From the NCBI GenBank assembly GCA_029212505.1, contig JARGOS010000002.1, forward strand, positions 248,001 to 312,000: DNA of 64,000 nt. Reading direction: 5' to 3'. Within the stretch, counting starts at the first letter, position 1. Each line of letters starts with the position of its first letter. Positions 27,819 to 35,529 of the stretch are shown here, one piece after another. Origin of the DNA: Legionellaceae bacterium. GTDB lineage: Bacteria > Pseudomonadota > Gammaproteobacteria > Legionellales > Legionellaceae. A program made the translations under genes and the position numbers. The notes under the pieces are model-generated. The model was given only the letters and a program-made list of their open reading frames with translations. It did no database searches and was not told the origin of the DNA.

Positions 27819-27944
27819 ATGAGGCGTGATGAGGCCCGCATGAAGCGGATTCAGCCTCGGGCGTCACCTAGTCCTAAGTTAACACCGAAGGGTATGTCGC
27901 TCACTGAGGTTGGTGATCGTACGTCATTTTTTCGGATGGTCTGA
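27819..27944 (+). other. Structured intergenic region with a possible 41-residue ORF
   Basis: In the 223-bp gap before the membrane-protein operon, a long stem-loop can be drawn. GTGATG (27826-27831) pairs with CGTCAC (27862-27867), CCCG (27835-27838) with CGGG (27858-27861), and TGAA (27841-27844) with TTCA (27850-27853). A T6 run lies at 27927-27932. The same stretch has a 41-codon open frame from ATG 27819, rich in Arg, Lys and Pro, without a ribosome binding site. It could be a small RNA, a small protein or a gene remnant. Confidence 0.3.
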
Positions 27945-28003
27945 TTGGCTTTAATTCTATACATAAAAATATCCGGTAAATGATTTAATGGCTTATGGCC
28001 CTG

Positions 28004-29128
28004 CTAGGGGTTCATTTTGGTGTATTCAGTAGAGCAATTTTTTGTTAATAATGTGTCATCAGATGTATTATCATCTTTTAGCCATGGGCGCTTTTGATAA
28101 TAAGTCGTTAATGTATGACAACTTTGCTCATAGAACTTAGGTGTTTCTCTTAATAAGCTTGCCATGCCTGGTGTGCCAGCAAAGGTAGCGTATAAAACAG
28201 ATGAAATGATACGAATAATGAGTGATGATTCTCCAAGTTGACCGAAGACTTTTCCTGTTGATGCTGTGGCTCCACCTAAAATGCCCAAAATAACAGGAAG
28301 CACGCATATAAGAGCGATAAATGTATAGCGATCAGTTGGATCTGGATTTTTTCCTTCTGAAGTTGTCTGTCCACCGTTCGTTAATTGGCGTAATCCTCGA
28401 TGGCTCCAGTATACATTTAACGGTAAAGTACCTACTGCCCCCAGAGCAGAAATAGTGAAGTTAATATACTGAGAATTTTGAGCGTTCATACCAAACCAAG
28501 ATAATATAATTTCACTTGCACTGTAGATAGCATCGGTTGTGCATAATACATATCCTAAACTCGCAAGCCAAACAGTTATCAAGCGCCCAAGCTCAGCATA
28601 ATCCTGAGTATCAAGTGCGGTATTCCATGCAGTTTTGGTTTCGATAAGCCGATCGGGAAATTTAACGGACGCATCAACCGAATTTAGCATTCTTAATATA
28701 AAAAGCATCACGCCAATTGTTAAAGCAGTATATTCATCACAATGTAATAATTCAGCTCCTTCTTTTCCTGCTGTTAGAAAGGCTGCTGCTGAAAAAGGAG
28801 CTAAAAATGCAAGAGCAGCTTGCGAAAATGAATTGATTTTTAACGAAAGTGATTCCAATGTTTTATAGGTGAACATGGTATATACAAGACTTGCTCCAAT
28901 GCTTAATGAAAAAATAGCAACATGTCCCGCATGTCCATTTAAGTTAAACAGCGCTCGTGCATTGTCACCACCATCAATCGCCACGGTTAAATATAAAACA
29001 CCGTTAATCACAGAAACAAACACAATTTGTTTAAAATAAGGTGGCTTATGAGCATGGTTGTTATTATCTAAGAGAGACTCATTCGGGTCAGAAGTTAAAT
29101 TCACACTACGGCTATCAGTAACGGGCAT
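28004..29128 (-). CDS. Unknown polytopic membrane protein
   Basis: I do not recognise this 374-residue protein. It has a polar N-terminus of about 30 residues and roughly eight hydrophobic segments (for example FVSVINGVLYLTVAI, IFSLSIGASLVYTMF and FIALICVLPVILGILGGA). A polar, Asp/Thr-rich C-terminal tail follows. AAGGATAAGAAC precedes ATG 29128. Only 20 bases separate it from the upstream transporter gene, so it is the last gene of the four-gene operon starting at 34265. The role may be linked to that operon's transport function, but this is inference from position only. Confidence 0.6.
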   Translation of the reverse strand: MPVTDSRSVNLTSDPNESLLDNNNHAHKPPYFKQIVFVSVINGVLYLTVAIDGGDNARALFNLNGHAGHVAIFSLSIGASLVYTMFTYKTLESLSLKINSFSQAALAFLAPFSAAAFLTAGKEGAELLHCDEYTALTIGVMLFILRMLNSVDASVKFPDRLIETKTAWNTALDTQDYAELGRLITVWLASLGYVLCTTDAIYSASEIILSWFGMNAQNSQYINFTISALGAVGTLPLNVYWSHRGLRQLTNGGQTTSEGKNPDPTDRYTFIALICVLPVILGILGGATASTGKVFGQLGESSLIIRIISSVLYATFAGTPGMASLLRETPKFYEQSCHTLTTYYQKRPWLKDDNTSDDTLLTKNCSTEYTKMNP

Positions 29129-29148
29129 GTTCTTATCCTTTCAAAAAA

Positions 29149-31065
29149 TTAAAAATTAAATCTGCTGTGTTGATATGATTGATTTTCATCATCATCACGT
29201 TGTTGTCCAACAGCAACATGTTGAGTTTTTTGGGTTGAGTAATTGTGAGCTAAATTTAAAATTAAGCTTGTGATACAAAATGCAGTTGCTAATAAATATT
29301 CTATGGCACGATCTGTTTGCTCGATGCCTTCTTTGGTTGTACCGGTTGTTTTATTCATGGATGCGATACTTGCAAAAGCAAGACTGATCAAAAAAGCTGT
29401 GCAAGCACCTACGCCACCTGCTAAACCACTCGCCAAGCCTACAATTTCAGAAAGAGAATCAGATATTTGTGCAAATACACCATAATTACCCGCACCATTT
29501 GCTACGGAGAAGAGAAGAAGCATAGGCAGCCATATTGATTGTTCTTCAGATAATGCAAAAAATAACGACGTGATAGCCATCGTTGCCATTGAGATATTTG
29601 TTATGGTTGCTGATGTGATTGGAAAATTAGGTACTCCCATCAGAGCTCGAATCGACGAGGAGATGCCTGAAATAGAAGCAGCATACAAGGTGGCTTCATG
29701 GGGATCCATACCCCGTCGAGATAAAGTTAAAGAAGCTGTTGAAGTACTGGCTAAAAGGATGCCAAAAGTTGTTGTATAATTAAAGCAAGCCACAAATAAT
29801 GCTTGTTTTTGACGACGATTGAGTTGTTGTAATCGTTGAAGATAAGTTAAACTTGGAGTCGATTGTAATTTTTGACCCATCCATGCCGCAATATGCGAAG
29901 CTTCAACATCATGAATGCCGTCATGTCGTAATTGGTCTTGAATAGAGTCTTGTAGTAAATAATATGTCCCCAGTGTACCAGCCAAAGTAATTGCGCCAAA
30001 AACAGCATAGACACCGCTTAATCCAATTTCGGGGAGTAAAAATGCAGATGAAATTAAGGTGATGGATGGCGTTAAACTACCTATGCCAGCCACAATTCCC
30101 ATATAACCCGCAGGGCCTTTACGTAATATCCATGCTGTCATCATGTCAAATGATGTGGGTTTAATATCAGCAAGCATATGCAATCGATCACACCATATGG
30201 CCGGTGAATCATCAGGTGCAGCACGAGCACTATTGGGTAAACTGGCTGAATAATTTGCAACGCCTGCCCCCGATAAAATATTCAATGCTAAGATAAGCCA
30301 AAATAAGCTATCGTTGGCGCTGATGGTTTCAAGATGCTCTTTTTTAACAAAAGAAATCACATTAAATAAACCAAACAATCCAATTAAACCAAGATTTAAT
30401 AAGGTCATGACCGCACGTTTGCCTTGACCTTGATCTGTTTTATGCGCCACCCAAAAACGTAAAAAACCGCCTAATAATGTAGGAGCTGCAGCTAAAGTCA
30501 GACGAGAAAATTCACTGAGGTTTATCATTTCTTTTGCTACAATTCCACCCAGAATATAAGGAGCAAACCCAATCCCATAGGATACAATTGGCCCAATTAA
30601 ATTTGTGCTAGGTGTACCTTTTACTTTTTCAATGGCTTCAATATGTGATCTAAATTGAGGCGGAATAATGGTTTTGATTGATTGTCCGCGTTTGCGTCGC
30701 TCCTCAAAAATTTGTTCTTTATCAAACCCTAACTCAGGAAAAAATTTATGCTGTAATGCGATATAAGTCATAAAAAGCGTTTCATGATTATTTTTTAAAT
30801 CAAAATAGAGTTCGTAAAAGCATGTATGTTTTGAGTGTAAAACAAAGGTTATGAGTTTATTTACGTTATCTAACCTATCATCACGACCTAGACAGGGCGT
30901 CATGGTCGTGAATGTTTGTTGTTGAACGTTTAAATCAGGCGTTTCAAGCTCAAAATGCTGCAATTCATGTTTTAGCGCACCAAGGTCTTCATTTTCTGCT
31001 GATTTTAAAACATGCAACATCGTGGCGTAGCTTGCCTCAGCATTTGATTGTGATGTAAAAAACAT
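29149..31065 (-). CDS. NarK/MFS-like transporter with long N-terminal cytosolic extension
   Basis: This 638-residue protein has about 150 polar N-terminal residues before the first membrane helix, then about twelve helices. GGFLRFWVAHKTDQGQGKR resembles the MFS loop 2-3 motif. GAGVANYSASLPNSA and IVGLASGLAGGVGACTAFL resemble the two Gly-rich signatures of the nitrate/nitrite porter (NarK) family. The similarity is partial, so the substrate is uncertain. ATG 31065 is chosen because TTAGG lies just upstream and it follows the nitronate monooxygenase stop by 7 bases. The extra N-terminal domain is unusual for NarK. Confidence 0.6.
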   Translation of the reverse strand: MFFTSQSNAEASYATMLHVLKSAENEDLGALKHELQHFELETPDLNVQQQTFTTMTPCLGRDDRLDNVNKLITFVLHSKHTCFYELYFDLKNNHETLFMTYIALQHKFFPELGFDKEQIFEERRKRGQSIKTIIPPQFRSHIEAIEKVKGTPSTNLIGPIVSYGIGFAPYILGGIVAKEMINLSEFSRLTLAAAPTLLGGFLRFWVAHKTDQGQGKRAVMTLLNLGLIGLFGLFNVISFVKKEHLETISANDSLFWLILALNILSGAGVANYSASLPNSARAAPDDSPAIWCDRLHMLADIKPTSFDMMTAWILRKGPAGYMGIVAGIGSLTPSITLISSAFLLPEIGLSGVYAVFGAITLAGTLGTYYLLQDSIQDQLRHDGIHDVEASHIAAWMGQKLQSTPSLTYLQRLQQLNRRQKQALFVACFNYTTTFGILLASTSTASLTLSRRGMDPHEATLYAASISGISSSIRALMGVPNFPITSATITNISMATMAITSLFFALSEEQSIWLPMLLLFSVANGAGNYGVFAQISDSLSEIVGLASGLAGGVGACTAFLISLAFASIASMNKTTGTTKEGIEQTDRAIEYLLATAFCITSLILNLAHNYSTQKTQHVAVGQQRDDDENQSYQHSRFNF

Positions 31066-31072
31066 AGTAAAC

Positions 31073-32170
31073 CTAACGGGAATTATTAAATGAATAAGGC
31101 ATAGGCAAAGATGCAGACTCAATTTCTTTTTCTAATGTATGCATAAGCTCGCTAACAGGCATACTCCGACTTAATCGATGTCCTTGACCTGCCCAGAACG
31201 ACGTATAATCAGTTTGACATGCTTTATTGGCCTCAGCTCGAAAACCTTTCGTGACTTGGTGTTGATGAGGATACGGAAGTAGTTCATTATTTTTAAATTT
31301 TTGTTCTGTATCTGTTACGAATTTATTTTTAAATCCTCGCGCAGGCTTGCCAGTAAATGCTGCGGTTATACAGGTACTATTATCTTGATTGTTTTTAAGT
31401 GCCTGCTTGTGTGCATTTGATGCGTTACTTTCATGACTGCTTAGAAAAAATGTACCCATTTGTACAGCACTTGCGCCAAGAGCCAAAGATGCAGCAACGG
31501 ATTGACCATTCATAATCCCGCCAGCTGCAATCACAGGAATAGAAAGCGCATCGACCATTTGAGGCACGAGCGCCATCATGCCAATGTAACTTCCGGGTGT
31601 ATTTTCAAGATAGCCGCCACCCCGATGACCACCAGCCTCGTAGCCTTGAGCAATCACGGCGTCACATCCTAGCTTTTCAAGTAATAAACCTTCTTCAATA
31701 TTGGTCGCTGTGCCCATGACAAATACGTTTTGTTGATGAAGTGCGGCAATTTTCTTCTGGCTTAATACACCAAAGGTAAAGCTAACAATTTTTACACCTT
31801 CGGCAACGGCGAGGTCAATTTGTTCTTCGGCATGATCTTCAATAACAGGAGGGATTGTATTTTGAGGTGGAAGTGCCAGCCTTGCTCGGTAAATATTTAC
31901 ATGATCAAGCATCTTTTTTGATTGGCATGTATCGACGGTCATCGTCGGAGAAGGAATAAAAACGTTGATAGCAAATGCATGCTGCCCCAAAGAAGCCGTT
32001 TTTTGTATAATACGTTTTGTTTCAGTAAGATTTAAGTAACCCAGTGGTAGCGATCCTAATCCTCCAGCTTGACTCACTGCAGCAATCATTTCAGGTGTTA
32101 CGATTCCGCCGGCCATGGGAGCTTGGATAATAGGTAAGCGTAAGTTTAGTCTAGTCAGCAGTTTTTTCAA
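31073..32170 (-). CDS. Nitronate monooxygenase (class I, FMN-dependent)
   Basis: This 365-residue TIM-barrel protein has the class I nitronate monooxygenase motifs: IIQAPMAGG near the N-terminus, IVSFTFG, AQGYEAGGHRGG (with the catalytic-type His) and IPVIAAGGI, then GTFFL. Such enzymes oxidise alkyl nitronates such as propionate 3-nitronate to the carbonyl compound and nitrite. The related FabK enoyl reductases share the fold, but the EAGGHRG motif favours the nitronate enzyme. The TTG start at 32170 has GGAG 9 bases upstream. It lies 25 bases after the flavoprotein gene and 7 before the NarK-like gene, forming one operon. Confidence 0.8.
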   Translation of the reverse strand: MKKLLTRLNLRLPIIQAPMAGGIVTPEMIAAVSQAGGLGSLPLGYLNLTETKRIIQKTASLGQHAFAINVFIPSPTMTVDTCQSKKMLDHVNIYRARLALPPQNTIPPVIEDHAEEQIDLAVAEGVKIVSFTFGVLSQKKIAALHQQNVFVMGTATNIEEGLLLEKLGCDAVIAQGYEAGGHRGGGYLENTPGSYIGMMALVPQMVDALSIPVIAAGGIMNGQSVAASLALGASAVQMGTFFLSSHESNASNAHKQALKNNQDNSTCITAAFTGKPARGFKNKFVTDTEQKFKNNELLPYPHQHQVTKGFRAEANKACQTDYTSFWAGQGHRLSRSMPVSELMHTLEKEIESASLPMPYSFNNSR

Positions 32171-32195
32171 GGGTTCGTCTCCGTGGTCGTGTTAG

Positions 32196-34265
32196 TTAAT
32201 TAAAAGCCAGGCTGTCGTTACTGAGGATGCGATCTTCTTGAGTAATTGTTAGGTAGCTTATACCCATAACAATTGCAAGAAAGCATAATACAAAGCCTAG
32301 GGAAGCACCGTTCGAAATATTTGATAAAAAAGATGCCTGAGAGCGGTTTCGTAAGCTATTCTCGTTGCGCTTCATATCGTCAAATAAATCCAACATCGCT
32401 TTGCCTGCATCAAGTAAACAGGTTGAGTTTACACCAGGGCGCGGAACAATATACGTATAAAACTTAGGGCCTTCCACAATTGTGCCGATACACCAAATTG
32501 ACTTTTCGGCTGTGCCTGTCGCATTAATTGGATGAAATTGACGATCAATATCAATACCTGAGGGGTGATAATCCCCATTTTGAAATATGCGTACTAACCC
32601 ATGACGCAACAAGTTTTTCATCAAGGGCGAGCTATCTTTTTGAGGTAAAGGGGCTGAAATTCGGGCTTTAATCACAGTATCGACTTGACGCGTTTCATCA
32701 TCAAGAATATTGGAGCCTGCTATCTGAAAGCATGCATGTTGTTCGTCTATATTTATTTGGGGATTTTTGCCAACAAATACATCCACGACACCTGATTCAA
32801 TGAGGGCAATCAGTTCAGCAATACGCTCCTTTGGTGGCCCCACTGAAATTCTATTCATAATCGGTGCATATTTTTTCATAAAAATTTGATGTGATTGCTC
32901 CGTCAACCCAGAAAAATCAATAACATATCTTATAATGTCACGAATATCCCGTAAAATATCGCACGCAGCTTTAAAAGGATTTGTTACATTGCCTTCGATG
33001 GAGTCATCTAAATCTTGTTGTAAATAATTAAGCATCCAGTGACGGTACTCTAGGGCAGATTGAAAAACGCGTCCATAGGTTGGATCCATGATTTCATTCC
33101 AATCAAATTTTTCAATATGACTGAAAGATGTATCGATGAGTTGATTAAGCGCTTTGGGGTTATCTAATGCTTTAATATATCGTTGTGAAAAAATTGAGAT
33201 GGCGTCATCTGAGAGAAAATGTTTAGCCGTAGTCATATAATATCCGTATGCCATTTCCTTAATGAGTTCGGGTAATATATGTACTTCAAAATCAAGTTGT
33301 TGATTTGGGCCAGTTCCAAAGGTTTGTTTTAAATGTTTCATGGCATCGTATGTGAAAAAGGTTGGTTTGTATTGAGCAGAAATACCTTTTTGATTTGCTG
33401 CTCGTCCTTTAAACGGTAAACCACTTTTGGAGTAGACAACAAGGTTGGGCTCTTGGCCGGATTTTATATAACGGTATCGGCCATTTTGTGTGGGAATAAA
33501 TCGCCCTCCTTTTCCTACGGTGAGTTCTGAAATAAGATCAGTGGATGTTAAGCCAAAGCCTTCAATAGCAACTGATATATTAGAACCTAAATTTTCTGTT
33601 GCCTTAGCAATCGGATAGGGTGAGGCAATAAATGAAAAGTTGGGATTGTGTTGGCGTAAACGTGTTGTTTTTTCTAGGAGCTGTGTATCTGATGGGTCTA
33701 ATTCGTTGGTTGAATGCCCTGTTGTTAAAAATACATAATCAGACGGTAAGCTTAAACCATCACTGAGGATGAGATTAAAATTAGATGTGCTTTGTTTTTG
33801 AATATCAACGACTTCACGTTGGTATAAATTGACAGTACAATGGAGCTCTAACTCTGTAATAATTGATTGTGCGACCCATTGGAGATACTTGCCAAACAGT
33901 GCTCTTGGAAGATAATCATTGGGTTGTATATCTCGTCCAGTCAATAAACCATATTGGCGTAGCGCTTCATTATATTTATAACCTTGTTGTTTTGCCCAGG
34001 TATAAAAAGAGGGGCCTTCACATATTGGGCCTGCATTCGTTACAGATGCATCGGTATACATGGTTATTTGACAAGCAACGGTGTTGACAAGTAATGATTG
34101 GGGTTGATTGATCGCATGTACACCAACACCCAAATCTCCAGGGTTAATAATATTGAGCGTTAAGTCTGTTTTATTACTTGGGGTATTTTTCAGGACGGCT
34201 AGTAATCGTTCGATAATATTAAGTCCTCGCGGACCTAATCCAATCACGGTAATAATTTTTTTCAT
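32196..34265 (-). CDS. Large FAD/NAD(P)-binding flavoprotein with C-terminal membrane tail
   Basis: This 689-residue protein begins KKIITVIGLGPRGLNIIERLL, the GxGxxG FAD fold of the FAD-NAD(P)-binding family (NAD_binding_9). It also contains GVGVHAINQPQSLLVNTVA, VFLTTGHST and VAIEGFGLTSTDLI (second nucleotide fold). Residues about 655-675 (SLGFVLCFLAIVMGISYL) form a single membrane helix, unusual for this otherwise soluble family. The reaction is unknown; relatives are oxygenases or oxidoreductases, often in biosynthetic clusters. It is the first gene of the operon with nitronate monooxygenase and a NarK-like transporter, which suggests nitro or nitroso chemistry. Confidence 0.65.
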   Translation of the reverse strand: MKKIITVIGLGPRGLNIIERLLAVLKNTPSNKTDLTLNIINPGDLGVGVHAINQPQSLLVNTVACQITMYTDASVTNAGPICEGPSFYTWAKQQGYKYNEALRQYGLLTGRDIQPNDYLPRALFGKYLQWVAQSIITELELHCTVNLYQREVVDIQKQSTSNFNLILSDGLSLPSDYVFLTTGHSTNELDPSDTQLLEKTTRLRQHNPNFSFIASPYPIAKATENLGSNISVAIEGFGLTSTDLISELTVGKGGRFIPTQNGRYRYIKSGQEPNLVVYSKSGLPFKGRAANQKGISAQYKPTFFTYDAMKHLKQTFGTGPNQQLDFEVHILPELIKEMAYGYYMTTAKHFLSDDAISIFSQRYIKALDNPKALNQLIDTSFSHIEKFDWNEIMDPTYGRVFQSALEYRHWMLNYLQQDLDDSIEGNVTNPFKAACDILRDIRDIIRYVIDFSGLTEQSHQIFMKKYAPIMNRISVGPPKERIAELIALIESGVVDVFVGKNPQINIDEQHACFQIAGSNILDDETRQVDTVIKARISAPLPQKDSSPLMKNLLRHGLVRIFQNGDYHPSGIDIDRQFHPINATGTAEKSIWCIGTIVEGPKFYTYIVPRPGVNSTCLLDAGKAMLDLFDDMKRNENSLRNRSQASFLSNISNGASLGFVLCFLAIVMGISYLTITQEDRILSNDSLAFN

Positions 34266-34424
34266 ATGTTTGGGTTATCCATAAAATATAGAAAATAATG
34301 ATGCTTAATTTATATTTATTATTTTAAGAGGCACATTGTTCCATAATTGTTCTTAAGCATCAAGGTTATGAATTTTTTGTTGGTTTGTTTGCGTGGAAAA
34401 AAGCCATTTAGCGGTTATATAGGG

Positions 34425-34521
34425 TCACTGGGGTCATCACTGGGGTCAAATCTATTTATATAACCATAAGTCATATGATAAAAAATACGCTGTAAATCAC
34501 ATTATAATTAGACTTGACCCC
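34425..34521. mobile_element. Small palindromic element, REP/MITE-like
   Basis: In the 320-bp gap between the flavoprotein and mlaA genes, GGGGTCAAATCTA (34442-34454) and TAGACTTGACCCC (34509-34521) are inverted repeats matching at 12 of 13 positions with a 54-base interior. Immediately before, TCACTGGGGTCA occurs twice in tandem (34425-34436, 34437-34448). GGGGTCA-ended inverted repeats of this kind are typical of REP-like or non-autonomous elements in gammaproteobacteria. There is no transposase. The rest of the gap (34266-34424) is AT-rich and should contain the operon promoter, which I could not define. Confidence 0.5.
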
Positions 34522-34585
34522 TAACTCTAATTCTACTTCGCTTAATGCGCACAGGATCGCATTCAGATTTATTTAAAAAATAGGT

Positions 34586-35419
34586 CTAATTGGTCGTAAT
34601 CGGAAACTCAGAGGCTTTTTTCCCTGCAGGAGGGCTGTTCATCAAGACAGGTTCGATTTCACCTTCTGCTTCGTCGACATACAAATCACCCGGTGTGATT
34701 TCTTGCTCACCGTTAATTAAAAAATTACGGTGTTGCAGGTAGGCATCTCGCATAAAGGCGTATGAATCAGGTGCGGCTGAAATAAATTTATCGGTATCAA
34801 ACATTCGCGAACGCAAATCGATGTAACGCAGCACTAACACACTTTCAATAATATAATCTTGATGAATATAAGGATAAGGCGTAAAAAACGTGTAATCAAA
34901 CATTAAGCCAAACCCATCACGAATGGTGCTTGGCCCAAGAAACGGAATCATAATATAAGGTGAGTGTTTATCACCCCATTTAGCAAACGTAATGCCTAGA
35001 TCGTTTTCATGAGGCGGCAGCTGACATAAGCTTGCAACATCAAAAATACCTGCAATGCCCATACTCGAATTAATAATAAAACGCCAGGTGTCTAAAATCG
35101 CTTGTTGAAAATCGGCTTGTAGCAAATCATTGGCAACGGTCGGGAACATATTAATATTGTTATATACATTATTAACGCCTGCACGAACCGGTGCAGGCAC
35201 AGCAAAAGCATAGAATTTGGCGGGCGGTTTTAAAATATATTTATCAAACACGGAGTTAAAGCTATAAATTTTTCGGTTGATTTTTTCGTAGGGATCGTCT
35301 GGATTAGGCCCAACCGCGACACAGCCGGATAACAGCAACATACCTAAACCGAGTACGGGTTTAAGCAACGAATAGCGGTTTGAAGAACGGTCTGAGTAAC
35401 GGGCCATGAAGTGCATCAT
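34586..35419 (-). CDS. mlaA: Outer-membrane lipoprotein MlaA (VacJ)
   Basis: MlaA is the outer-membrane channel of the Mla system and returns misplaced phospholipids from the outer leaflet. After a basic N-terminus it has a signal peptide ending in lipobox LLSGC (Cys33 of the longest form). DPYEKINRKIYSFNSVFDKYI, GVNNVYNNI, NSSMGIAGIFDVA and PHENDLGITFAKWG follow; these are all family hallmarks. ATG 35419, 35416 and 35407 are all possible starts, none with a strong ribosome binding site. The rest of the mla operon (mlaFEDCB) is not adjacent. Confidence 0.93.
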   Translation of the reverse strand: MMHFMARYSDRSSNRYSLLKPVLGLGMLLLSGCVAVGPNPDDPYEKINRKIYSFNSVFDKYILKPPAKFYAFAVPAPVRAGVNNVYNNINMFPTVANDLLQADFQQAILDTWRFIINSSMGIAGIFDVASLCQLPPHENDLGITFAKWGDKHSPYIMIPFLGPSTIRDGFGLMFDYTFFTPYPYIHQDYIIESVLVLRYIDLRSRMFDTDKFISAAPDSYAFMRDAYLQHRNFLINGEQEITPGDLYVDEAEGEIEPVLMNSPPAGKKASEFPITTN

Positions 35420-35529
35420 AATTTTATTTTAAAAACACATACTCATAGTAGAACAGAATTGGGTGTAGGTGTGAAGAGCACTTCAGTGTAGAATAGCGGT
35501 AAATTAGAATTTGTGAATGGAGCATGGTT

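Noticed and set aside
31073-32170. FabK enoyl-ACP reductase
   Set aside because: The fold is shared, but the EAGGHRGG motif with its His and the neighbouring NarK-like gene favour class I nitronate monooxygenase.
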